From Gammaproteobacteria bacterium (GTDB taxonomy: Bacteria > Pseudomonadota > Gammaproteobacteria > Pseudomonadales > Pseudohongiellaceae), in assembly GCA_019654215.1 (NCBI GenBank), contig BPDI01000014.1:1-64000 (forward strand): DNA of 64,000 nt, written 5' to 3'. Under the pieces are notes generated by a model, which did no database searches, was not told where the DNA came from, and saw only the letters and a list, made by a program, of their open reading frames with translations. A program made the position numbers and the translations under genes. Below, piece after piece: positions 10,852 to 22,394 of the stretch. Every line of letters begins with the position of its first letter. Positions within the stretch are counted from its first letter, which is position 1.

Positions 10852-11226
10852 TTATCCCATAGCCCAGACTCTTAATAGCTGGTAACTCAAAATAATGAGA
10901 GCGCCAGTGAGTAACACCAAAGATAAAGCGGCCAACCAAAGTACTCCACGTCGAATTGAGTTTGAAGCTCTTATGCGCCAGCCTTCGGACTTATCGGCTT
11001 TCTCGGGAACTTGTTGAAATAGTGCAATGACAGAGTACAAGGCCAAGGACCAGCTTAGGCTTAATACGCTAGGAATGAGCCAAACCTCTCCATTGATCCA
11101 AGGGTTTTGAAAAAAGCTTACAGCGCACACGCCGAGGCTGAGGATTCCCAAGGCTATTATAAAAAACCTAAATCGATACAAAAATATAGCAATTCGCTGC
11201 AAGCGTTCTATCATAGCGATTCTCAA
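10852..11226 (-). CDS. Uncharacterised small membrane protein upstream of dctQ
   Basis: 124 aa, three to four hydrophobic segments, 7 bp from dctQ; no family recognised. Confidence 0.6.
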   Translation of the reverse strand: MRIAMIERLQRIAIFLYRFRFFIIALGILSLGVCAVSFFQNPWINGEVWLIPSVLSLSWSLALYSVIALFQQVPEKADKSEGWRIRASNSIRRGVLWLAALSLVLLTGALIILSYQLLRVWAMG

Positions 11227-11296
11227 AATTCAGAGCCTTCTGGCGCAGCCCCAAGCTTAACCTTTACTGGGGGCAGGACACTAATCGGATAGGTCA

Positions 11297-11795
11297 TTGC
11301 AAAATAGCGAGAAAACAGAACTACCGTTTCTTGCCGGAGTAAACGGAACTGGTGAGCCAGTATTTGAGAGTCTTGAAGTAGAGCTATTACCAGATTCCCC
11401 GCGACATGCTCGCATCATGAAGTCGCCTCTGCTTACGCGCAATATAGCAGCCGGAGACACGATTAAACTGATTAATCCGGATACAGCGGAATATGAATTA
11501 GTATCCAGATCTGGAAATCTATGCGTAAGAGTCTTTGCTAAAGACGACTTGTCGAAGCTCGAGCAAACACTAACTTCAGAAATAGAAAAACTGGGTGGTA
11601 GTTTAGATCGACAAACCGAGAGGGCTTTTGGTCTATAGCATTCATGTCTCAATCGGTTTCCAGATTATCGAGCAGCGATTGGAAAACGCTTTCCGGGATT
11701 ATCCGGGTTGCGTTTGGTACTATGGTAATGTTTACGACCCAGAGGATGGAATAACTCCACTGGAATGGTGGCTGGATTTCGATAGCCAAGATTAA
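11297..11795 (+). CDS. DUF4265-like protein, one apparent frameshift near 11635
   Basis: MQNSEKTELPFLAG...TAEYELVSRSGNLCVRVFAKDD...TERAFGL, continuing in another frame as VYSIHVSIGFQIIEQRLENAFRDYPGCVWYYGNVYDPEDGITPLEWWLDFDSQD*. Confidence 0.6.
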
Positions 11796-11812
11796 GGAAT
11801 AGAGAAGCTAGT

Positions 11813-12600
11813 ATGTTAACCGTTGTATCCCCAGCAAAATCTTTAGACTATTCAAATAACGCTAAAACCAAGAAACACACTGAACCATCGTTTTTGAACG
11901 AAGCGGACCAACTAATAGATGGTTTGCGTAAACTAAATCCCGCCCAACTGTCCTCGCTAATGGATATAAGCGACACACTAGCCGCAGAGAATTTTCAGCG
12001 CTATCAAGAATGGCAGCGGCCATTTACGCTAAAGAATGCCAAACAAGCAATTTTCGCTTTTAAAGGCGATGTTTATTTGGGCTTGAAAGCCGAAGACTTC
12101 GGCACTGCAGATTTAAACTTCGCCCAGAATCATTTGCGCATTCTTTCTGGCCTTTATGGAGTGCTACGGCCTTTAGATCTGATGCAAGCCTATCGATTAG
12201 AAATGGGAAGAGGGTTCGGAGTAAATGGTAGTAGAAATCTTTATGAGTTTTGGGGGTCCAAGATAACGGAAGATCTTAATGCCACACTTAAGCAACAAAG
12301 TCAGAAAAAGAAAATTCTCATAAACCTCGCCAGTAATGAATATTTCAGCTCGGTTGATGCAAAGTTACTTGATGCGGAAATTATCACACCGCAGTTCAAA
12401 GACTGGGCTAGAGGTCAGTATCGTGTATTGAGCTTTTTGCGAAGAAAGCCAGGGGTGAGATGACTGCCTACATCATCAGAAATAAAATTAATTCACCTTC
12501 GAAACTAAAAGATTTTGACGTTGATGGTTATACATTCAGCGAAGAGGAGTCTTCAAAAACAAAATATGTATTTAAGCGCAAACAGGCTTCTACTGCTTAG
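11813..12600 (+). CDS. yaaA: YaaA family peroxide stress protein, one apparent frameshift near 12430
   Basis: MLTVVSPAKSLDY, FKGDVYLGLKAEDF, ILSGLYGVLRPLDLMQAYRLEMG, NLASNEYFSSVD; C-terminal frame continues ...ARGEMTAYIIRNKI...FSEEESSKTKYVFKR. Confidence 0.9.
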
Positions 12601-13202
12601 TGCCTAACAATTCTATGCTGCCGTATAGTCAGGCAAGCGAAAATAATAAACTCCCAATTCTAAGCATTCTACAACGATACTTTGACTCCGTAAGTTCTGT
12701 GTTAGAGATTGGTAGCGGAACAGCTCAACACGGTGAGTTTTTTGCCAAACACTTTCCACCACTATTTGGCAGTGTTCAGACATTCCAGAAAACCTCGAAA
12801 CAACGCAACAACGAATTGTTGCCAAAGCACTCCAAAATTTACCAACTGCATTTCGACTCAATGTTGATGAAGAACAATGGAATTGTGCTACTTATGACTG
12901 CGTGTTTACCGCCAATAGTCTCCACATTATGGCCTACGGCTCAGTAGTGAATTTCTTCAAGGGGTTACCGCAATGCCTCAAACCCAATCATTACTGCTGC
13001 TTTATGGCCCTTTTAAGTATGCGGAGAATTCACAACAGAAAGTAATGCCAAATTTGACATCTCCTTAAGCTACAAAATCCTATTTGTGGAGTTCGAGATT
13101 TTGAGCGCGTGCTGGGAAATTTGCAGAAGGAGCGGATTGTCTTTTCTAGAAGACAATCCGATGCCAGCAAATAACCAACTCCTGGTATTTAGACAATCTT
13201 AA
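12600..13202 (+). CDS. DUF938 family SAM-dependent methyltransferase-like protein, several apparent frameshifts
   Basis: MLPYSQASENNKLPILSILQRYF, VLEIGSGTAQHGEFFAKHFP, VFTANSLHIMAY, EDNPMPANNQLLVFRQS* recovered in three frames. Confidence 0.75.
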
Positions 13203-13217
13203 GCTGCGGCCCCACAG

Positions 13218-13724
13218 CTAGAATATGCATGTTCTCAAAGGTAGGCTCTCCCAGGCGGGATATTTCGCACCTAGGGCATCGTATACCGGCCGCCGGATAG
13301 ATTCATCGGAAACATAGCTTACGGTTTGATCGAAAACCTGATCACCTATCTTCAAGCGAATGCGCGAATCTCTAACAATATTGCGGTTCCAGGAGCGCAT
13401 CTCGGGAAAAGTGCCGCCAGTGTAGTACGCAGATAACAAATACAGATCACCATCCAGGGTTGCACAGTAAACCGTGACGGAATGAGGTATTAGCCAGCGA
13501 GTATTAGTTTGCAGATAAATTTCCGCATGTTCGTCAGAGAATGACCAATCGGTCACTGGCATTGCTGGCATTTCCCCAGTCAGCCACAGCCCCGGGCGTC
13601 TGTCCTGGGGCTCAACGCCTAAGGTGCGCAAAACTGCTAGTACTACTACAACGGTTACTACTGCGCCGATTCCTGAATATTTAATTATTTTTTTTATTGT
13701 TTTAATTCCTCGGTCGTCTCGCAA
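13218..13724 (-). CDS. Hypothetical protein with N-terminal TM anchor
   Basis: 168 aa; GIGAVVTVVVVLAVLRTLG membrane segment, then soluble domain LYLLSAYYTGGTFPEMRSWNRNIVRDSRIRLKIGDQVFDQTV, possibly PNPOx-like split-barrel. Confidence 0.6.
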   Translation of the reverse strand: MRDDRGIKTIKKIIKYSGIGAVVTVVVVLAVLRTLGVEPQDRRPGLWLTGEMPAMPVTDWSFSDEHAEIYLQTNTRWLIPHSVTVYCATLDGDLYLLSAYYTGGTFPEMRSWNRNIVRDSRIRLKIGDQVFDQTVSYVSDESIRRPVYDALGAKYPAWESLPLRTCIF

Positions 13725-13756
13725 TTTGTTGGCAAAGCTTCTGCACTTTCACCCTG

Positions 13757-14922
13757 TTATTGTTGTTTAAATGGTAACAAAGTTTCTGCTTCTGCTCGAT
13801 ATCGCTGAATATGATTCCTTTCCTCAGCGAGGAAGTTATCAATAGCATCAGCAAAACGTTGATTCGCTATCCAATGATTCGAGTAAGTGAATATTGGTTC
13901 GAAACCCCGCTGAATTTTATGTTCGCCCTGAGCACCAGAATAAAAATGATTTTAGTTTATGCTTAATCGCATAGTCCGGGTCCTTGATAGTAGCAAGTCT
14001 CAAAATGCAGAAACTGATGATCCCGTCGGCAACCCCAATAGCGCCCAAACAATTTTTCATCATTCTTAAAAAACAATGACGCAGCAATATCCCGTTCACC
14101 CTGCATAGCGTTGATCATAAATATCTGTTCCGGCATACATTCAGCCACTGTATTAAAAAAATCTTGTTCTAAATAGCCCTGCATGCCGCGCATTAAATAA
14201 GTCGATTGATAGAATAAATAGAAGTCTAACCATTGTTGTTCGCTTATTTCCGCTCCTTCTGTTACTCGGAAACTTATGCTTTGAGATTGTATATGTTGTC
14301 GTTCTTTGCGAATTGCTTTTCGCTTGCGTGAGTTAAGCGCGCTCAAAAAATGATCGAAATCTTCATAGTCCCTGTTATACCAATGGAACTGAGTTCCTAT
14401 GCGAGCCTGTATTCCAAGACGTGAAATTTCTTCGTGTTCTTGCTCCAACGGGAACAATACATGCCAAGATGATACGCTAAGAAATTCCGCTTTCTCTTTT
14501 ACCTTTTCAACGATAAACGAAAGGATGTTATTCCGGTCAGCGCTGGGGTTAAGAAAAATTCTACGGCCAACTGAAGGAGTAAAAGGCGCTGCAGTTACAA
14601 ATTTTGGGTAGTATTCAAAGCCGTGGGTTTTATAAGCATTAGCCCAGGACCAATCAAACACATATTCTCCCCAGGAATTGGTTTTGAAATACAGAGGCAT
14701 TACTGCAACAGTATTGTCGAATCCGTTTACCGACTGCTCTCCACTCTTTACCCATATATGCATTGGTTGCCAACCGTTTGCACCAGTGGTGCATCCAGTA
14801 CTTTCCAAAGCATGTAGGAATTCATAACGCATGAAGGGATTGTCTGTAGTTGCTAAAGAGTTCCAGGTAGCCGCTCCGATCTCGCTGATTGAGTCGACAA
14901 ATGTTAATGAGAGTTCCTGCAT
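13757..14922 (-). CDS. COG3146-like predicted N-acyltransferase (GNAT/FemAB-like), apparent frameshift near 13970
   Basis: NPFMRYEFLHALESTGCTTGANGWQPMHIWV, YVFDWSWANAY, RKRKAIRKER, GRYWGCRRDHQFLHFETCYYQG; continues out of frame ...YAIKHKLKSF...GEHKIQRGFEPIFTYSNHWI...LPFKQQ*. Confidence 0.78.
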
Positions 14923-14990
14923 CGGAATACTATTGGCCTGTAAATACTAAATTCAGTAGCATGGGGATCAATTAATTTAACAGGTGTCTC

Positions 14991-15848
14991 ATGGAATCAC
15001 CTAATCTGATTCGACGCATCGCGGATAATCAACAAAAACTTCGCAAATCGGAAGCGAAAGTGGCCAGCTATGTGTTGGCTAATGCCAATGATGTGATAAA
15101 AATGCGCATTGTTGATCTCGCAGCAAATTCAGAAGTTAGTGAGCCGACAGTAATCCGATTTTGTCGTGCACTGGGTTTCGATGGATTCCAATCATTCAAA
15201 TTGCAATTGGCACAGCAATTGGGAATGGGGTCTGTTTATACACAGTTTGCCGTAGATGATAACGATACCGTAACCGACTTGCGCAACAAGGTATTCGACA
15301 CAACCGTTGGATCATTACTGACGGTGCGCGGTGAGCTAAATGCCGATGTGCTAGAGCAAGCCATTAGCACTATAAGCAATGCCCGTCGGGTTGAGTTCTA
15401 TGGATTTGGTGCCTCAGGCTCAGTGGCTGCCGATGCTCAACATAAATTCTTTAGATTACAGCTATCTACAGCTGCTTATACTGACCCCCACATACAGCAT
15501 ATGTCGGCGATCGCACTTGAGTCAGACGATGTAGTTGTCGCCATTTCCCAATCCGGTGAAACCCAGGCCTTGTTACAAAGTGTGCACCTGGCGCGAGAAG
15601 CTGGCGCTAAAGTAATCGGACTTGCTCCAGAAAACACTTCGCTATCCAAACAGTGCAGCATTCCGATTTACGTAAACATGGAAGAGGATTTGCAATCCTA
15701 TACGCCGGTTTCTTCACGCATTGCCCACCTGGTTGTAATAGATGTATTGGCAACCGGAGTGGCTCGCCATCGCAAGCCATTGTTGAAGGAACATTTGAAA
15801 AGATTGGAAAAGAGTCAACGGGCTCTGCGCACACCAAGAAGCGAATAG
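14991..15848 (+). CDS. hexR: RpiR family transcriptional regulator, HexR-like
   Basis: 285 aa; N-terminal HTH (LRKSEAKVASYVL...EPTVIRFCRALGFDGFQSFKLQLAQ) and SIS domain (FYGFGASGSVAADAQHKFFRL, AISQSGETQALL). Confidence 0.88.
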   Translation: MESPNLIRRIADNQQKLRKSEAKVASYVLANANDVIKMRIVDLAANSEVSEPTVIRFCRALGFDGFQSFKLQLAQQLGMGSVYTQFAVDDNDTVTDLRNKVFDTTVGSLLTVRGELNADVLEQAISTISNARRVEFYGFGASGSVAADAQHKFFRLQLSTAAYTDPHIQHMSAIALESDDVVVAISQSGETQALLQSVHLAREAGAKVIGLAPENTSLSKQCSIPIYVNMEEDLQSYTPVSSRIAHLVVIDVLATGVARHRKPLLKEHLKRLEKSQRALRTPRSE

Positions 15849-15892
15849 TTATTCCATCGTTACAGAGTGTTTTGGAACACTGAATAATGGAT

Positions 15893-16039
15893 TCACTTAA
15901 CTTTCCTTAAATTCCCCAAAGAAACTGCAGCCAATATGACAAGCATTAATAGAGCAAACTCTTTATCTTCGACAATTGAAACAACAAGAATTGCTGCAGC
16001 CCACATAATTGATTGAGAAATTAATATTTTTTTATTCAC
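15893..16039 (-). CDS. Unlisted 48-aa hydrophobic small ORF downstream of glmS
   Basis: Reverse strand GTG start: (M/V)NKKILISQSIMWAAAILVVSIVEDKEFALLMLVILAAVSLGNLRKVK*; GGAG 11 nt upstream; two hydrophobic segments and basic C-terminus. Confidence 0.6.
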   Translation of the reverse strand: MNKKILISQSIMWAAAILVVSIVEDKEFALLMLVILAAVSLGNLRKVK

Positions 16040-16072
16040 TGTTTGAATTACTCCACTGGTCACTGTTTAAAC

Positions 16073-16141
16073 TTACTCGACAGTAACTGACTTGGCGAGT
16101 TCCTTGCTCCGGTTGTATGAGTACTTAGTAACTGTCGCCAT
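16073..16141 (-). repeat. Partial second copy of the glmS C-terminal coding tail
   Basis: Reverse strand reads MATVTKYSYNRSKELAKSVTVE*; perfect 19-bp direct repeat cagtaactgacttggcgag at 16081-16099 and 16295-16313, the latter inside glmS. Confidence 0.8.
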
Positions 16142-16286
16142 CTTTAAGTTAAAAATAAGATAATCGCACACAAAATGATATATCTTGACAATGTGACTTA
16201 TAATTTTTCCTCCAGTATGACAATGCAGTGCTAGCAAACTCTGTATAAAGAAAACAATAAATTAATAAGATTTTTTCACGAGAAGG

Positions 16287-18120
16287 TCATTCAACAGTAA
16301 CTGACTTGGCGAGGTTCCGTGGTGATCTACGTCTGTGCCCTTCATTATGGCAACATGATACGACAGTATTGCAGCGGTATTGTGAAAACGATTGGGGCTA
16401 ATACTTCGGGGCTTATGGGTACGTTTACAACCTTACAACTCTTATCACTCTCAAATTTAATACTTTCATCGGCAAACACATAAAGCATTCCACCCCTGGC
16501 GCTCACTTCAGATAAATTAGCTCGAAGCTTACCCAATAAATCATTATTCGGTGCCACAGCAATCACCGGCATTTTGCTATCAACTAATGCTAATGGGCCA
16601 TGCTTAAGCTCGCCTGCTGGATAGGCTTCGGCATGTATATAAGATATTTCTTTTAATTTAAGTGCACCTTCTTTGGCAACGGGATACTGAATGCCTCTAC
16701 CTAAAAACAAACTATGGTATTTGTCAGAGAACTGTTTGGAGATTCTCTTAATATCTTTGCTAAGTCTTAAGGCTTTATCAATTAGTTTAGGCAGTTTGCT
16801 TAAGTCTTTAACTAACTTTGCTTCTTGTGTGGCTTTCAAACCAGTACGTCGAGCTAGTACTATAGAAAGAATCAATAACAAAGCTAGTTGCGTAGTAAAT
16901 GCTTTAGTAGAGGCAACACCGATCTCTTGCCCCGCCATGGTCAGAATACAAAAATCTGACTCCCGTACTAAAGTGCTTGTTGCAACATTGCAAATTGCTA
17001 GACTCGCTACATATTTTTTCTTTTTAGCATAGCGCAACGCGGCTAGAGTATCGGCTGTTTCGCCAGATTGAGAAATAGTAACAAACAAGGTGCCGGGTTG
17101 AACTATTATTTCCCGATAACGGTAATCACTAGCGATATCTGCCGAGCAGGGTATTTTTGCGATTGTTTCTAACCAGTATTTAGCAACCTGGCCTGCATGA
17201 AAACTGGTGCCACAAGCCACAATTTGTACGGTCTTAACTTTGTCGAAAATTTCTCTCGCTTTAACACCGAATGCCTGTTCTAAAACTTTTGTTTTACTAA
17301 TGCGACCATCTAATGTGTCTTTAATTACCTGTGGCTGCTCATGAATTTCTTTGAGCATAAAGTGTTTATACTCACCCTTCTCTGCATCCTTGGAGCGAGA
17401 TTCAACGGTGGTAATGGGTCGATTTATTTTTCGATTGCCATGCCAGATTTCAATGTCGCCCAGTGAAACTTTGGCAACGTCGCCTTCTTCAAGATAAATA
17501 AATCGATCGGTAACTTGCCCCAGCGCTAAAGGATCTGAAGCAACAAAGTTTTCACCGATGCCTACTCCAATCACAAGAGGTGAGCCACTACGCGCAACAA
17601 CGATCTGATCCGGCTCAGTCTTGTCCATTACACAAAGACCATACGCACCATCTAATTTTGTAATGGCCTTCTTTGCCGCATCAATCAGGCTAACCTTTCC
17701 GCCTTTGCGCTCTTTATGAATTAGATGAGCGATGGTTTCACTGTCAGTTTCTGTTTTAAAAACGTAGCCATCTTTGAGTAACTTTTCTCTAAGCTCTTGA
17801 TAATTTTCGATAATTCCATTGTGAACTATGGCTATTTCTTTGGAAGAGCTGTGGGGGTGTGCATTGGCTACAGTGGGTTTTCCATGAGTTGCCCAGCGAG
17901 TGTGGGCAATGCCGAGATTACCTCTTATTTTTGCCTTGCTGGCAGAAGTAACTAGTTTCTTAACTTTACCAACGGTTTTCAGATCGGTGAGTTTATCTCT
18001 ACTTCCATTGAGCATTGCTATACCGGCGGAATCGTAACCTCTATATTCAAGACGCTTTAATCCCTCAAGCAAAATGCCCGATACATTTCTTTCCGCGATT
18101 GCACCTACGATTCCACACAT
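16287..18120 (-). CDS. glmS: Glutamine-fructose-6-phosphate aminotransferase, two apparent 1-nt deletions near the 3' end
   Basis: MCGIVGAIAERNVSGILLEGLKRLEYRGYDSAGIA..., SQSGETADTLAAL, EISYIHAEAYPAGELKHGPLALV; beyond the premature stop another frame gives YHVAIMKGTDVD and NLAKSVTVE*. Confidence 0.95.
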
Positions 18121-18126
18121 GCTTTG

Positions 18127-19507
18127 TTATTTCTTTGTCGGTCGCTTCCAGCCTTTTATGTTTCTCTGTTTGCCCCTGCCAACTGCGAGATTGTCGGTGG
18201 GTACGTCACTATTAATAGTTGATCCCGCAGCAATAAAAGAATTGTCGTCCAAAGATAAAGGAGCCACCAAGACACTGTTTGATCCTACAAAGACATTATC
18301 ACCTAAAATTGATTTATGCTTATTGGCACCATCATAGTTACAAAAAATAGTGCCAGCGCCGATATTGCAGTTCTCGCCAATCTCCGCGTCCCCGATATAA
18401 GCAAGATGATTTGCTTTCGAGCCTGCGCCAATCACAGCATTCTTTGTTTCCACAAAATTACCGATTTTTACTCCTTTACTTAAGATAGTGCCAGGTCTAA
18501 TTCTTGCTGACGGACCAATTGCAGTCTCCTCTCCAATCTTGGCGCCATCAATATTGCTGTTGGGTAATATTTGAGAACCATCACCAATTGTTGAATCTTT
18601 GATGATGACATTAGCTCCGATTGAAACATTATTCCCTAAAGTGACTTTGCCTTCGAACAGAACATTTACATCGATCTCGACATCCTGGCCACAATCAAGT
18701 TCACCACGAACATCTACACGGGCGGGATCCCTGAGCGTGACACCCTTTTCCATTAATTTCGAATTGTTTGTCATTTGCAGATGTGTTTCCAGTTGTGCCA
18801 GTTGAGTTTTGTCATTTATTCCCTGGACTTCATTTTCATCACTAATAGTTAGTTTCATTTATTTTACATCCATCTTGTACCGCGAGGGCAACGATATCAG
18901 TTAAGTAATATTCGGCTTGTTCATTGCTATTATCGAGGCGTTCTAACCAGCCAGCTAAGCGAGCGCCAGGAACTGCCATGATGCCACTGTTTACTTCTGT
19001 TATTTCTTTTTGTTCTGTCGATGCGTCTTTTTCTTCAACAATCGCGATTACTTGATTTTCGCCATCACGAACGATTCTCCCAAAGCCATTTGGGTTTTGC
19101 TCGGTGGCAAGGGTTAATAAAGAAACGCTGCTCTGATCCGAATTCTCCAGCAATTGGTTTAAAGTACTCGCTCGGATTAAAGGAACATCTCCGCAGAGAA
19201 CTAAGACTGCGTTATTGGGATTTTCCTTATCAATAGAAGAAACTGCTTGTTGAACTGCATGCCCAGTTCCCAGTTGTTCTTCTTGCAGCAGCCAGTTAAT
19301 GTTTTGCCCAAGTTGCAACTCATCAAAGTAATCTTTGATCTGCTCAGCACCAAACCCAATTACTACATGGACTTGGCTCGCCCCAATATTGAAAGCGGTA
19401 TCGACCACATGCTGCAGCATTGGCTTGCCGCCAATGGTGTGGAGAACCTTGGGGCGCGCAGAGAACATTCTGGTGCCCTTGCCTGCAGCCAGAATTACGA
19501 CTTCCAT
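18127..19507 (-). CDS. glmU: Bifunctional N-acetylglucosamine-1-phosphate uridyltransferase/glucosamine-1-phosphate acetyltransferase, one apparent frameshift near 18850
   Basis: Uridyltransferase half (VILAAGKGTRMFSARPKVLHTIGGKPMLQHV) at 18842-19507; left-handed beta-helix acetyltransferase half at 18127-18858 (IGNFVETKNAVIGAGSKANHLAYIGDAEIG). Confidence 0.94.
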
Positions 19508-19560
19508 GATAAATCCTTTTGTTTACTCAGCTGAGTATTGAATGAAAAAGATTACCAAAA

Positions 19561-19586
19561 AAAAAGGTAGCTAATGCTACCTTTTT
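19561..19586. terminator. Rho-independent-type bidirectional terminator between atpC and glmU
   Basis: aaaaaggtagc-taat-gctaccttttt: perfect 11-bp stem with A/T tracts on both arms. Confidence 0.85.
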
Positions 19587-19604
19587 AGTGCTCGCTTAAG
19601 TTAG

Positions 19605-20018
19605 CTATTTTTTTTGCTGGCGTAACGCTCGAAGCTGCGCGGCCGCTTCTGCTAATTGCGCTGCCGCCGCACCATACTCAAAGTCCGAGCCCTGATTTGC
19701 AATCGCTTTTTCAGCATCTTCCATCGCCTTAACCGCTGCAGCTTCATCAACATCATCAGCGCGAAGCGCTGTATCGGTTAAAAGCGTTACGACATCACGC
19801 TGAACCTCGAGAAATCCACCTGATACATAGAAAACTTCTTCATCGCCGTTATCAAGAGTAAGTCTTACCGGGCCAGGAATCAGAGCAGTTAATAGCGGGG
19901 CATGACCAGGCGCAACACCTAGATCCCCTAAAGAACCTGCGGCGATTACCATCTGTACCATACCAGAAAAGATACTCTTCTCTGCTGATACGATGTCGCA
20001 ATGCATAGTCATGGCCAT
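19605..20018 (-). CDS. atpC: ATP synthase epsilon subunit
   Basis: 137 aa; [51 protein letters not shown]. Confidence 0.95.
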   Translation of the reverse strand: MAMTMHCDIVSAEKSIFSGMVQMVIAAGSLGDLGVAPGHAPLLTALIPGPVRLTLDNGDEEVFYVSGGFLEVQRDVVTLLTDTALRADDVDEAAAVKAMEDAEKAIANQGSDFEYGAAAAQLAEAAAQLRALRQQKK

Positions 20019-20051
20019 GTATATTTGCCTCGCTTCGATTCCTCTTTTAAC

Positions 20052-21467
<1,416 letters not shown>

Positions 21468-21497
21468 TCAAATGTTCAATTAATAAATTCAAAATTT

Positions 21498-22358
21498 TTA
21501 AACTGCCGCTGCGCCACCAGCAATCTCTGAAAGCTCTTGGGTGATCGCAGCTTGTCTTGCTTTGTTATAAGCGAGACCGAGTTGATCAATAAGATCGCCA
21601 GCATTGTCTGATGCACTCTTCATAGCGATCATCCTGGCTGCTTGCTCACAAGCATTGTTTTCTACTACTGCTTGATAGACTTGCGATTCAATGAATCTTA
21701 ATAACAACCCGTCCAATAATTCTTTCGCATCGGGCTCATAAAGATAGTCCCAGTGATGCTGTAAATTTTCTTCTTCTGAAGGTGCAAGTGGTAATAGTTG
21801 GTTAACTTCAGGCTCGTGAGTCATAGTGTTAACAAAGTCGTTGCTAACAATCATTAGCTGATCAATTTCACCATTGTTGAATTTATCCAGCATGATTTTC
21901 ACCGTGCCGATAACATCTTCGATTTCCGGTGAGTCTCCGATATCTCTTATTGCCGCGACCACATTGCCACCATAGTTATTGAAGAAAGTTGCGGCTCTTG
22001 CACCTACCGTACAAATATCGATTTCGATATTTTTGTCTGCCCATTCTTTCATCGAAGCAACTGTGGCTTTGAAGGCGTTAATATTTAAGCCACCACATAA
22101 GCCACGATCGGTAGAAACAACAATGTATCCAACTCTTTTTATATCACGAGTGACAAAATATTCATGTCGATACTCAGGTGTAGAGTTTGCAATGTGCCCA
22201 ATTACCGAGCGAATGCGATGTGCATAGGGCTTACCCAACTTCATACGATCTTGGGCTTTACGCATCTTACTTGCCGAAACCATTTCCATGGCTTTGGTGA
22301 TCTTCTGAGTATTTTTAATACTCGCGATCTTGGTACGTATTTCTTTGCCGCCTGCCAT
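21498..22358 (-). CDS. atpG: ATP synthase gamma subunit
   Basis: 286 aa; [36 protein letters not shown]. Confidence 0.97.
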   Translation of the reverse strand: MAGGKEIRTKIASIKNTQKITKAMEMVSASKMRKAQDRMKLGKPYAHRIRSVIGHIANSTPEYRHEYFVTRDIKRVGYIVVSTDRGLCGGLNINAFKATVASMKEWADKNIEIDICTVGARAATFFNNYGGNVVAAIRDIGDSPEIEDVIGTVKIMLDKFNNGEIDQLMIVSNDFVNTMTHEPEVNQLLPLAPSEEENLQHHWDYLYEPDAKELLDGLLLRFIESQVYQAVVENNACEQAARMIAMKSASDNAGDLIDQLGLAYNKARQAAITQELSEIAGGAAAV

Positions 22359-22394
22359 CTTTCCTGGTCGCCTCTAAAGTGTTAGTCCTGGTAC

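Noticed and set aside
11281-11652. 123-aa minus-strand ORF overlapping the DUF4265-like gene
   Set aside because: The + strand frame matches a coherent protein that continues past a frameshift; the minus ORF is Ser-rich shadow translation.
18127-19507. Separate uridyltransferase and acetyltransferase genes instead of glmU
   Set aside because: The halves abut with no gap and the linker reads through a one-base change, as expected for bifunctional GlmU.
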